Below, one piece after another: positions 7,977 to 13,711 of a DNA stretch of 30,578 nt (position 1 is its first letter; every line of letters begins with the position of its first letter). The translations under genes and the position numbers were made by a program. This DNA comes from a virus. The stretch is taken from positions 1-30,578 of the IMG/VR virus record IMGVR_UViG_3300006749_000008; one strand, written 5' to 3'. The notes under the pieces were generated by a model that did not search any database, had not been told where the DNA came from, and saw only the letters and a program-made list of their open reading frames with translations.

Positions 7977-9521
7977 TCAATATCCTCCTGCTGGTGACCA
8001 CGGCAATGGACCCTTTGCTTTTATTCGTTTTGCTCTTGTTTTCGCTTTAAATTCTTCTATCATATCACGCCTTACAGCAAAAAAACTGGGTGCTGGCTTA
8101 AGCTTACATAGCCATAATGCCAGTGCAGTGCTAATAATTATATCATCGTGTGTGCCTTTTGCCATAGCATTTGGCACACCATTGTCTGAAATTTCAACAG
8201 TGCGTAACTCACTCCATAATAATTTACTAATACAACCTATCTGCTCATTACAAAGCATATCCCTTAGGTGGTCATATATAGCTATCTTGTTATGTTTGTT
8301 TGTTCTCCAATACTTACCATTCTTATCTTTGTAGATGTTACGTAGTTTCCATTCTCGTAATCGTGCGATAATAACCTCACCTACACCATTTTGTTCCACA
8401 ACTGTAAGCGGTTCATTAAACTCCCAATACTTTTCCCATACTACATCTGCAAAATTGTGTGGTAAAATAGTATTGCTGCGATAATGATAGACCGGCTGCA
8501 TTGTGGTGCGAGAAACAACAGTAATTGTGCTGTAGTCTCCACCTGCACCTGAGGAAACATCTACACCCATAGCATATTGGTCGTCACCACGCGCTTCTGT
8601 GTAGTAATGGTCTGGTCCTCTACCGGTGTCAATTAAGTCTAAGTTGTCAATAACATCGGTAGGAAAGAAAAGATTGGAAGAACTGAGAAAGGCTTCATCT
8701 ATATTAGATGGAAACTCACGCCTAAATTTCTCTACACCTAAAGAATTAATCTTTGTTCGTCGCCAATACATTTGTGCTTTGGTAAGACCATATGCTTCTT
8801 GTATCTTTAATTCATCCTCAGACATATCAGGCACGCTCTCTAAATGAAACCGTGACTTCTTGGCGTAGTTCTTGTGTTTATACCAAGGGAAGAAACAAAG
8901 ATGCCACCCGTTGGTTCCTGCGTTTAAGATTAAGTCGTGATACTTGTCACCTGGCACGTTAGGTGTAGTTTCTATTACGACTTGTCCTTCGCCAACTGAG
9001 GCGATGACATTAGCAAGGAGGTCTTCTTGGTCATCGAAAAAGGCGAACTCGCTAATGTGTGCGCTGTTGAAGGTGAAACTTCTGGTTGCGCCACCTTTTC
9101 CTCCGGCTGTGAAGCTTCTAAGGACTGACTTTGTATCAGCAAACTGGAGGGTTCTATTTGAGCTTCGTGAAAGCTTTCGTTGTAATGCTTTAGGGAGCTT
9201 GAAGTAGAATTCTCTGTCCATTGAATGAAGGTGGTCGGCACTATCACGTGTGTAGCTAATGATGGCGTGGGTTGTCGGGTCGTTGCTGCAGTATTGCTTC
9301 CAAAGGTAAAACGCTCGGAGCAGCGTGCTGCATCCGATTTGTCTGGCTTTGAGGACAATAACTCTTTTTTCTTTGAGTAAGACATCTAATAATTCCTCTT
9401 GTTCGTCATTAAGGACAAAGGGCACGAGTTTGCCTGATGCCTTGTCCATTACTTTTAAAAACTTAAAGAAGGCTCTGGGGTCCTTCTTAAACATTGTTAA
9501 TATTGTTTTATTTACTTTCAC
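7977..9521 (-). CDS. Terminase large subunit, 514 aa
   Basis: This is the packaging motor ATPase with a nuclease domain. ATPase motifs: a Walker A variant LKARQIGCST (residues 57-66), Walker B-like AHISEFAFF (154-162, catalytic E158) and coupling motif IETTPN (183-188). The RNase H-like nuclease shows acidic residues at MGVDVSSGAGGDY (D321), VVEQNG (E376) and GTHDDIIIS (D459/D460). The start is a GTG overlapping the stop of the upstream gene (GTGA). The length is usual for the family. It may be packaging by headful, which would fit the circularly permuted look of the contig, but this cannot be read from the protein alone. Confidence 0.95.
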   Translation of the reverse strand: MKVNKTILTMFKKDPRAFFKFLKVMDKASGKLVPFVLNDEQEELLDVLLKEKRVIVLKARQIGCSTLLRAFYLWKQYCSNDPTTHAIISYTRDSADHLHSMDREFYFKLPKALQRKLSRSSNRTLQFADTKSVLRSFTAGGKGGATRSFTFNSAHISEFAFFDDQEDLLANVIASVGEGQVVIETTPNVPGDKYHDLILNAGTNGWHLCFFPWYKHKNYAKKSRFHLESVPDMSEDELKIQEAYGLTKAQMYWRRTKINSLGVEKFRREFPSNIDEAFLSSSNLFFPTDVIDNLDLIDTGRGPDHYYTEARGDDQYAMGVDVSSGAGGDYSTITVVSRTTMQPVYHYRSNTILPHNFADVVWEKYWEFNEPLTVVEQNGVGEVIIARLREWKLRNIYKDKNGKYWRTNKHNKIAIYDHLRDMLCNEQIGCISKLLWSELRTVEISDNGVPNAMAKGTHDDIIISTALALWLCKLKPAPSFFAVRRDMIEEFKAKTRAKRIKAKGPLPWSPAGGY

Positions 9522-9790
9522 TCATCGCCACCGCTTATGACACGAAGGATATCAGTCATATCTTCTTCACCGCCAAATTCTTGTCTATACTTTAACAAGA
9601 CCTGTGTCAGTTCCATAAACGTGCGTGGTGATGCTTTCCAATCATCAGCATCATTATTCTTTACAGCCAATAACATAACACTACGTAGGATACCTTCCAT
9701 ATCACCTTTGTATATAGCGTCTTTTAATTGTGCCTGATATGATTTACTGCGTTTCTTATGTTCTGCTTTGTTTAACTTGCCAGTGCTCAT
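9518..9790 (-). CDS. Terminase small subunit candidate, 90 aa
   Basis: This small helical protein immediately precedes and overlaps the large terminase gene by 4 nt. The N-terminus is basic (GKLNKAEHKKRSKSYQAQ), suited to DNA binding. The remainder is helical (DMEGILRSVMLLAVKNNDAD, RTFMELTQVLLKYRQEFGG) with an acidic C-terminus ending SGGDE. I see no certain helix-turn-helix, so the assignment rests on position, size and charge pattern. The Shine-Dalgarno is weak (GGGTAAAAAAATG). It is the first gene after two candidate promoters and so probably opens the late operon. Confidence 0.6.
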   Translation of the reverse strand: MSTGKLNKAEHKKRSKSYQAQLKDAIYKGDMEGILRSVMLLAVKNNDADDWKASPRTFMELTQVLLKYRQEFGGEEDMTDILRVISGGDE

Positions 9791-9874
9791 TTTTTTACCC
9801 GGGTATTTTTTTGTCGTTTTCTGAGTGGTGCATTTTTCTGTGCTACTACTACATACTATAAATTTACAATATTG

Positions 9875-9886
9875 GGACCCTATTGT
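9875..9886. promoter_or_regulatory. Operator-like repeat, copy 1
   Basis: GGACCCTATTGT on the plus strand, nearly identical to 9944-9955 (one mismatch). It lies just downstream of the -10 of the proximal promoter, in the initially transcribed region. Flanking bases make a near-palindrome, CAATATTGGG / CCCTATTG. It may be a repressor or activator site; no binding protein is identified. Confidence 0.4.
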
Positions 9887-9894
9887 TACAATAT

Positions 9895-9924
9895 ATTATA
9901 CCACATTACGACAACAATACACAA
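9895..9924 (-). promoter_or_regulatory. Candidate sigma70 promoter, proximal, for the terminase operon
   Basis: On the minus strand, -35 TTGTGT (9924-9919), an 18-bp spacer ending TGTGG, and a perfect -10 TATAAT (9900-9895). Transcription would start near 9888, about 98 nt before the small-terminase ATG. The -35 is a moderate match; the -10 is consensus. Confidence 0.5.
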
Positions 9925-9943
9925 CACGGTATAACATATAACA

Positions 9944-9955
9944 GGACCTTATTGT
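9944..9955. promoter_or_regulatory. Operator-like repeat, copy 2
   Basis: GGACCTTATTGT on the plus strand, 69 bp from copy 1. Like copy 1 it lies a few bases downstream of a candidate -10, here that of the distal promoter. The paired placement is the reason for calling it regulatory. Confidence 0.4.
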
Positions 9956-9966
9956 ATATATATCCT

Positions 9967-9995
9967 ATTATACATCATACCACCACTTTTTACAA
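9967..9995 (-). promoter_or_regulatory. Candidate sigma70 promoter, distal, for the terminase operon
   Basis: On the minus strand, -35 TTGTAA (9995-9990), a 17-bp spacer and a perfect -10 TATAAT (9972-9967). Transcription would start near 9960. The 245-bp gap 9791-10035 that contains both promoters holds no convincing gene. Confidence 0.5.
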
Positions 9996-10035
9996 AATAA
10001 AATTATATTAATTAATTTATTTATTATTGTAAATA

Positions 10036-10314
10036 TCAAACATACCAATCCATACCTAACTGGAAATGATATAAGGTGAAAAGGTTGTTTTGATAAAGAA
10101 TATCAAATTGTAAAACCTTATACTTATCATCCTTACAATCAAAGGCAAAATCACCTATATCTAAATCATAAAGGAATTCACCTTCACCTGTAAAATTATC
10201 TATTGTATCTTCATCCACCCATATATATTCCTTCCTTGTTATAAGGCCAAACCCACCTCCTTCATAAACACTTTCAATCAAATCACCTTTATTAATCTTT
10301 GCCGTAAAATTCAT
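10036..10314 (-). CDS. Hypothetical protein, 92 aa
   Basis: I do not recognise the family. The gene has an excellent Shine-Dalgarno (AAGGAGG, 6 nt before ATG) and is separated from genes on both sides by AT-rich gaps, so it probably has its own promoter upstream at 10330-10400. The protein is acidic and mostly beta (AKINKGDLIESVYEGGGFGL, EFLYDLDIGDFAFDCKDDKY, NLFTLYHFQLGMDWYV), which suggests a small barrel. Position between the early cluster and the terminase promoters fits an early regulatory or host-interaction gene, but that is a guess. Confidence 0.7.
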   Translation of the reverse strand: MNFTAKINKGDLIESVYEGGGFGLITRKEYIWVDEDTIDNFTGEGEFLYDLDIGDFAFDCKDDKYKVLQFDILYQNNLFTLYHFQLGMDWYV

Positions 10315-10411
10315 TTCATACCTCCTTTGGTTATGATTAATAATAACCTGTTTTATTTAAATTTATAATAAAAAATTAATTATTTTTATTTTATCTTTTA
10401 ATTGTAAATAG

Positions 10412-10417
10412 TATAAT
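10412..10417 (+). promoter_or_regulatory. Possible -10 box (TATAAT), plus strand
   Basis: A consensus TATAAT, 22 bp before a small plus-strand ORF and pointing into the 10440-10794 region. No good -35 is visible at 16-18 bp, and AT-rich sequence makes such boxes common by chance. Confidence 0.2.
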
Positions 10418-10439
10418 TAACTGTATATTGGAATTTACA

Positions 10440-10538
10440 ATGAAAAAATTATTATTTTCTACCCCAACTTTTGGCTATCAGTTTGACCGACTTACTGACG
10501 CAGTCTGGCCTGCACCCTTGCCGCTGGTAGAACTTTAA
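10440..10538 (+). CDS. Possible 32-aa ORF, plus strand
   Basis: ATG to TAA with GGA nine to eleven nt upstream. The product starts MKKLLFSTPTFGYQF and ends in a proline/leucine-rich tail (WPAPLPLVEL). It is opposite in direction to its neighbours and overlaps an open minus-strand frame. There is no family match in memory. It could be chance. Confidence 0.2.
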   Translation: MKKLLFSTPTFGYQFDRLTDAVWPAPLPLVEL

Positions 10539-10646
10539 TAAACTCTTGTAAATCTATGGCTGGTGGTGTATGATATAAACATACGCTAAATGGACAAGGA
10601 TGGATGTGGTGATACTGTGTAATACGTGATGATAAAACCGGTGACC

Positions 10647-10680
10647 TCGTGTAAATCGTGTTTTCTCGTGTATCCTCGTT
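10647..10680. repeat. Phased TCGTGT repeats (iteron-like)
   Basis: TCGTGT occurs at 10647, 10656 and 10666, followed by TCGTTG at 10676, so the spacing is 9, 10 and 10 bp, close to one helical turn. Repeats in such phase are typical of binding sites for an initiator or regulator. They lie inside the open frame described above, so a coding repeat is also possible. Confidence 0.4.
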
Positions 10681-10752
10681 GGCTCTGTATAAAGATAAGT
10701 AGATGACCCTTCCAAAAGAAAAACAGACTACAACTGGGGTAGCCTGAAGATA

Positions 10753-10778
10753 AGCGTAAAAGCCGGAGGCTATGCGCT
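10753..10778. other. Hairpin-forming sequence near the end of the early cluster
   Basis: AGCG/CGCT and AGCC/GGCT stack into a two-part stem around a GGA loop with a small internal loop. On the minus strand it lies just after the last early gene and is followed by only a short, interrupted T stretch. It could be a weak terminator or an RNA 3'-end structure. Confidence 0.3.
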
Positions 10779-10794
10779 GAAAAAGGCGTGACTG

Positions 10795-10950
10795 CTAAGC
10801 ACGACCTCTTGCTCTTTTATTTGCACGTATCATCGTGAGTATGTCATACAGGTCGGCTTCGGCTTTACTGTTGCGTATCTGTAGTAAATCAATAACCTGT
10901 AGTAATTCTTGTTTGTTCAACCCTTGTAGTTCATCCATTATCTTTGTCAT
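10795..10950 (-). CDS. 51-aa helical basic protein
   Basis: The ATG lies 20 nt inside the end of the YkgJ-like gene in another frame, with TAGGTGA just upstream as Shine-Dalgarno. The product is helical and leucine-rich at first (MDELQGLNKQELLQVIDLLQ) and very basic at the end (RANKRARGRA). This looks like a short DNA- or RNA-binding protein or a dimerising peptide. It ends in TAG, and the frame stays open for 100 more codons. Function is unknown. It is the last well-supported gene of the early cluster. Confidence 0.6.
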   Translation of the reverse strand: MTKIMDELQGLNKQELLQVIDLLQIRNSKAEADLYDILTMIRANKRARGRA

Positions 10951-11254
10951 ATTCACCTATGTCTATCTTATACTTCGCGTCCATTCCTTCGTGGTCTATC
11001 ATTGTGTGACACGCTAATGTGTTGAGTTTGTAATATTCTTTTCTTGTAAATTTTATATTATCTATGCTGCCCGAGTTTATCTCATACATCCTATTGACTT
11101 TGCATATGTCAGGTCTGGTGTCGTATATGGCGCATTCTTTTGTTGTTACATCTAAGTGTATGCAGGCACCTGTGTCTGGGTTCATAGGCATTTGTTTTAG
11201 TCTTGCTGCCCAATAGCAACAGGCACCGCAACCACTACATTTAAATTTTATCAA
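10931..11254 (-). CDS. YkgJ-family cysteine-cluster protein, about 107 aa
   Basis: The sequence has the hallmark of the YkgJ / UPF0153 family, proposed to chelate zinc or iron. Near the start it reads KFKCSGCGACC (the CxxCxxCC core), then GACIHLD, then ECAIYDTRPDIC, and a later LACHTM cysteine. There is no ATG near the motif. I chose the TTG at 11254 because it places the cluster at residues 6-13, as usual in the family, and has a purine-rich AAGAGA upstream. A TTG at 11281 is the alternative. It overlaps the upstream AP2-like gene by 14 nt. The biochemical role in a phage is unknown. A host-modifying or maturation function is possible. Confidence 0.8.
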   Translation of the reverse strand: MIKFKCSGCGACCYWAARLKQMPMNPDTGACIHLDVTTKECAIYDTRPDICKVNRMYEINSGSIDNIKFTRKEYYKLNTLACHTMIDHEGMDAKYKIDIGEYDKDNG

Positions 11255-11498
11255 TGTCTTTTTTCTCTTTGCTTGCCGCAATTACGTCTGCAATATCTTG
11301 TTTGAGGCGTGCGTTGTGTGCATCCAGCCAGCGCTTTCTTGCAGCTGCGTGTTCGGTTGCTACAGCGTGTGCTATCTTCGCTTCTTCATAGGTCTTGTAT
11401 TCACCTACAAATATCTTCATTGTGCTGCCTTCCATTCTTGACACCCACCACCTGTCACCGTGTCTTGTTATTAATTTCTCTTTGTTTATGTAGCTCAT
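11241..11498 (-). CDS. AP2-like DNA-binding protein candidate, 85 aa
   Basis: The N-terminal half (residues 9-50) follows the AP2 pattern: three short beta strands then a helix (HGDRWWVSRMEG, MKIFVGEYKTYEEAKIAHAV). The aromatic-rich strand and the YxTxEEAxxAH helix resemble AP2 domains of phage homing or regulatory proteins. The rest is a charged helix rich in alanine, arginine and lysine. I placed the start at the ATG at 11498 (AGGA eight nt upstream) and not at an earlier in-frame ATG that overlaps the upstream zinc-ribbon gene. The family call is by eye and moderate. A regulator of the early or late promoters is one possibility. Confidence 0.55.
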   Translation of the reverse strand: MSYINKEKLITRHGDRWWVSRMEGSTMKIFVGEYKTYEEAKIAHAVATEHAAARKRWLDAHNARLKQDIADVIAASKEKKDIDKI

Positions 11499-11506
11499 CT
11501 TCTTTC

Positions 11507-11662
11507 CTAATGTCTGCAGTCGTAGCAATATGACTGAGGGTAATAATATGTGCGTATTGTGCCGCACTTCTTTAATGTCTTCTTCATCTTACGCATCCCA
11601 AATAAATAGATTGGTTTGTTTATGCCGCATTTGGGACATACCTTTAGCCACCTTCTACTCAT
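11507..11662 (-). CDS. 51-aa basic zinc-ribbon protein
   Basis: The start overlaps the stop of the upstream 76-aa gene (ATGAGTAG). The product begins MSRRWLKVCPKCGINKPIYL and ends SYCYDCRH, so CPxCG and CYDC knuckles flank a lysine-rich middle (MRKMKKTLKKCG). This is a compact zinc ribbon, probably for nucleic-acid binding. The stop lies 8 nt before the next ATG. No function is known. It is one of three separate very small zinc-binding proteins in this genome. Confidence 0.7.
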   Translation of the reverse strand: MSRRWLKVCPKCGINKPIYLFGMRKMKKTLKKCGTIRTYYYPQSYCYDCRH

Positions 11663-11885
11663 ATGCATCCACTAATGTATTGATATCTACCTGTGCGTCT
11701 TTACCTAATTTGTTCAGCCAAAATATGATGTCATTTAGTTTTCTACCTGCGTCTCTTTGTCTCTCACAAAACCTGATGATGTTGATTATGTCACGTCTCT
11801 GGTATAGTTCTGTATATTCATCCAGTATATCTTCCAGTGTGTCTATCAACTCTTGTATGTTGTTAATGTTCTTATCTTCTGCCAT
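11655..11885 (-). CDS. Hypothetical helical protein, 76 aa
   Basis: I do not recognise the family. The protein is acidic at its start (MAEDKNINNIQELIDTLEDI) and looks fully helical, with regularly spaced leucines and isoleucines and a segment RRDIINIIRFCERQRDAGRK. It may form a small helical bundle or coiled-coil dimer. A Shine-Dalgarno (AGAGGA) lies upstream with rather long spacing. The gene follows the nuclease gene after 79 nt in which I see no other coding, and its stop overlaps the start of the zinc-ribbon gene. Confidence 0.65.
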   Translation of the reverse strand: MAEDKNINNIQELIDTLEDILDEYTELYQRRDIINIIRFCERQRDAGRKLNDIIFWLNKLGKDAQVDINTLVDAYE

Positions 11886-11964
11886 TTTATTATGTCCTCT
11901 CCTGTTTTTTTATGAAATGAACGACGTTGTTTGTGGTGTTATTGTATCACGTTTCCTATATGTT

Positions 11965-12591
11965 TTAACCTTTGCCAATTTGTAGTTCATTGAAGACACT
12001 TCTAAGCAGCTTTAAGTTAATGGTTTTAGGTAGGGGTGCAATACGTTTTTGCATAGGGATTGATGTGATATATGGGTTGTCATTTGCTCTCCCTTCAAAT
12101 TCAACTGCCATATTCCAACGCTTGGGGTCGTCATCCCAATTGCAAAAGTGTTGAGGTAGTGATGAGCAATCTTTGATGGAGAAGAATTGCATCTCTTTCT
12201 TTCTACCACCTGCTTCTTGTTCTACCCATTTTGTATATGCGTGTTTTTCAAATGTCCCCTTCTTCCATTCATCACGCATTTTATTGGCGTTATACATATG
12301 AAGCCAGCCAAAGTGATTAAGACATATTACTGTAATTCTATCATCTTTCTTCCACATCGTGTCACCTACACCTGATACACACGCTACTTCAATTAGAGGA
12401 TTTCTATACCAGTCATCATATGTTTTTATTTCCCATCCACCAATAACTGAAGTAGCATCAAGCTTATTTGCACCTGCCTGATGTGTTACCTTCCATTCTG
12501 GTTTGATTTTGTTCATATGATTTACCACTTCTTCTTCACCTTTTGTGCCAGTTTCCAAACTGTCTTGCCAATTGTTGTCTTGTTTTTTCAT
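11965..12591 (-). CDS. PD-(D/E)XK-type nuclease, 208 aa
   Basis: This is probably a metal-dependent DNA endonuclease. The N-terminal helix TGTKGEEEVVNHMNKI (G18, E20/E21) is typical of the fold. Next come an Asp at D45 in NKLDATSV, then WEIKTY with E54 and K56, giving the D...ExK core. Aromatic and lysine-rich segments follow, and the C-terminus is of unknown type. Possible roles are branch resolution during packaging (as T7 endonuclease I), host DNA degradation, or nicking to start replication. The start has AAAAGGAG upstream. It sits in the early cluster and is the only recognisable DNA-modifying enzyme outside the terminase. Confidence 0.75.
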   Translation of the reverse strand: MKKQDNNWQDSLETGTKGEEEVVNHMNKIKPEWKVTHQAGANKLDATSVIGGWEIKTYDDWYRNPLIEVACVSGVGDTMWKKDDRITVICLNHFGWLHMYNANKMRDEWKKGTFEKHAYTKWVEQEAGGRKKEMQFFSIKDCSSLPQHFCNWDDDPKRWNMAVEFEGRANDNPYITSIPMQKRIAPLPKTINLKLLRSVFNELQIGKG

Positions 12592-12716
12592 ACCTACTCC
12601 TTTTCAGAAAAACCTTGTGCATAGAATGCCAGATTTTTTTCCTATTCAGGATATAAGTATGTGTTATTTTTCCTTTTTACTTGTAAATATTAAAAAAAAT
12701 TATTATAATTTTAGAT

Positions 12717-12974
12717 TTATTCTTCTTCTTCCTCTACATAAACTCCAAAATAATTTCTTAATTTTTGTATCGACACCTTCGGGTCACTGAGGAGACGTGT
12801 TATATTTTTCTTAGAGTATTTTGAAGTAAAGTTATTTTGATAATTCTTTACACAGCTCTTACAATATCTTTGTTTCCCATCAACTGAAGTCTTATCAGCG
12901 TAAAACGCACTGAGGGGAAGTGTTGTTTCACACTTATTACAGAATTTCTGTTCTTGTTTTAGTTTAGTATTCAT
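12717..12974 (-). CDS. Zinc-finger protein of the endonuclease VII-associated type, 85 aa
   Basis: The N-terminal half carries KFCNKCETTLPLSAFYADK then DGKQRYCKSCVKNYQ. The CxxC...LPLSAFYxDKxxxDGxQxxCKxC pattern is known from the zinc-binding part of phage recombination endonuclease VII and HNH proteins. The catalytic HNH part is missing. The rest is short and helical and ends in a run of five glutamates. This may be a truncated relative or a stand-alone DNA-binding adaptor. It starts in an ATGA overlap with the 22-aa membrane peptide and has GGGAAGA as Shine-Dalgarno. The 125-nt gap before the nuclease gene is AT-rich, without other coding. Confidence 0.7.
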   Translation of the reverse strand: MNTKLKQEQKFCNKCETTLPLSAFYADKTSVDGKQRYCKSCVKNYQNNFTSKYSKKNITRLLSDPKVSIQKLRNYFGVYVEEEEE

Positions 12975-13039
12975 CTTCTTCCCATAATGTAGAATGTAGT
13001 TATTGTTCCAGTTAAGAAACCAAATAAAAATATTATCAT
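12971..13039 (-). CDS. 22-aa membrane peptide
   Basis: This is a very short ORF at the head of the early cluster. Residues 1-19 (MIIFLFGFLTGTITTFYIM) form one hydrophobic segment, followed by GRR, as in a single-pass peptide with positive-inside topology. Its stop overlaps the next ATG (ATGA) and a GAGAGG sequence lies about ten nt before its start. These features favour real translation. It could be a toxin-like or inhibitory membrane peptide, or merely a leader coupling translation of the zinc-finger gene. Confidence 0.45.
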   Translation of the reverse strand: MIIFLFGFLTGTITTFYIMGRR

Positions 13040-13075
13040 ATACTCTATACCTCTCTCTTAATATATATATATATA

Positions 13076-13103
13076 ATTATATTATTAATATCTATAATAC
13101 TAA
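13076..13103 (-). promoter_or_regulatory. Candidate promoter of the early cluster
   Basis: On the minus strand, TTAGTA (13103-13098), a 16-bp spacer and TATAAT (13081-13076), about 37 bp before the first ORF of the cluster. The extreme A+T content makes chance matches likely, so this is one of several options. Confidence 0.3.
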
Positions 13104-13157
13104 GTAATTTTTAATTGTATAATAAATAATTTATTTTATTTTTTTTTGGATAATTGA

Positions 13158-13185
13158 TTTACAGTAGAATAGTTATTAGTATAAT
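13158..13185 (+). promoter_or_regulatory. Candidate promoter of the plus-strand gene
   Basis: TTTACA (13158-13163), a 16-bp spacer and TATAAT (13180-13185). A transcript from here would have a leader of about 240 nt that includes the whole 13309-13410 hairpin before the start codon at 13433. Confidence 0.35.
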
Positions 13186-13308
13186 ATATATAATAATAAA
13201 TAATAATAATAATATATCTATATAATAATACTCTCTCTAATAGTTATTAATTATATATTAATATTAAATATATTTATAAATTTAATTATATCTAATTATA
13301 ATTACTAT

Positions 13309-13410
13309 ATCTACTAAAGAATATAATACTGAAATAACTAATAATTTAATACCCAGACTTCTTTATTCTATTCAAAAATTAAATTCTAAATTTCAGTTTC
13401 TTTAGTAGAT
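13309..13410. repeat. Long bulged inverted repeat upstream of the plus-strand gene
   Basis: Three nested stems: ATCTACTAAAGAA (13309-13321) with TTCTTTAGTAGAT (13398-13410), 13 bp perfect; ACTGAAAT (13328-13335) with ATTTCAGT (13390-13397), 8 bp; AATTTAAT (13343-13350) with ATTAAATT (13378-13385), 8 bp. The right arms of the first two stems are contiguous, so the left arm bulges by exactly TATAAT (13322-13327). It ends 12 bp before the Shine-Dalgarno of the next gene. It may be an mRNA leader structure or a DNA cruciform. Confidence 0.8.
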
Positions 13411-13432
13411 TTTTATTTTATCAGGAAACATT

Positions 13433-13711
13433 ATGGCTATCTACATTACTAAATCTAAAGAGGAAACTAATGCACCTAATTTCCCCTCAGACGAAGAAGT
13501 TGCAGCAATAATTGAAAAAACTAATAGAGAACTACTGAGCAAACAATACCTCAAAGCTCTCAGGTCCGCAATCCGGACACTTGAGCGACACGGTATCTCA
13601 GCTCATACAGTTTCTAAGAGTTATGGTAAAGTAGAAATTAAAATAAACCTTCAGTTAGGTAGAGATGGTTTATATTTTACACCTATTCCAGATACAAATG
13701 GAGACACTTAA
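13433..13711 (+). CDS. Lone plus-strand protein, unknown family, 92 aa
   Basis: This is the only well-supported gene on the plus strand. The ATG follows AGGAA with 5 nt spacing. The protein has a disordered N-terminus, a long helical middle (SDEEVAAIIEKTNRELLSKQ, LKALRSAIRTLERHG) and a two-strand C-terminal part (GKVEIKINLQLGRDGLYF). I see no certain helix-turn-helix. It runs towards the late genes and ends inside the left arm of a 13-bp inverted repeat. With a candidate promoter, structured leader and flanking inverted repeats, it looks like an independent moron-type unit, possibly a regulator or exclusion factor. Function is unknown. Confidence 0.7.
   Translation: MAIYITKSKEETNAPNFPSDEEVAAIIEKTNRELLSKQYLKALRSAIRTLERHGISAHTVSKSYGKVEIKINLQLGRDGLYFTPIPDTNGDT

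Larger units (their letters stand above)
10492..10794 (-). other. Start-less open frame in phase with the 51-aa gene beyond its amber stop; otherwise non-coding
   Basis: Between the TAG at 10795-10797 and a TAA at 10492-10494 there are 100 sense codons with no stop on the minus strand. There is no ATG, and the only GTG is near the end, so the stretch could be translated only by reading through the amber stop of the 51-aa gene. The conceptual product has protein-like stretches (HHIHPCPFSVCLYHTPPAI, DLQEFIKVLPAARVQARLRQ). The context after the stop is CAG TCA. The region is visibly less AT-rich than its flanks. Alternatives are a decayed gene or a structured non-coding RNA. Confidence 0.35.
13040..13432. 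other. AT-rich divergent intergenic region, candidate control region or origin
   Basis: About 390 bp of extreme A+T with TA and TAA microrepeats (for example 13059-13080 and 13190-13215), between the minus-strand early cluster and the only well-supported plus-strand gene. It holds candidate promoters in both directions, two copies of AATAGTTATTA (13168-13178 and 13239-13249) and a long inverted repeat at its right end. No coding is visible. An easily melted, repeat-bearing divergent region is a natural place for an origin, but there is no direct evidence. Confidence 0.5.

Noticed and set aside
8975-9385. 136-codon minus-strand ORF within the terminase
   Set aside because: It is an alternate frame; the terminase frame carries all ATPase motifs.
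9790-9815. 12-codon leader ORF just before the small-terminase candidate
   Set aside because: An ATG with a short open frame ends next to the start, but it lacks a Shine-Dalgarno and could easily be chance.
10440-10794. tRNA or known structured RNA in the less AT-rich gap
   Set aside because: No cloverleaf, T-loop (GGTTCRA) or acceptor pairing could be found on either strand by eye.
11530-11985. 151-codon plus-strand ORF
   Set aside because: It lies opposite the well-supported zinc-ribbon and 76-aa genes, is cysteine/serine-rich in the manner of antisense reading, and has no good ribosome site.
12012-12209. 65-codon minus-strand ORF within the nuclease gene
   Set aside because: It is an alternate frame without a ribosome site; the nuclease frame has the D...ExK motif and a strong start.
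13059-13215. TA/TAA microrepeats considered as a CRISPR-like or tandem array
   Set aside because: Units are 2-3 bp with no spacers; this is low-complexity AT sequence.
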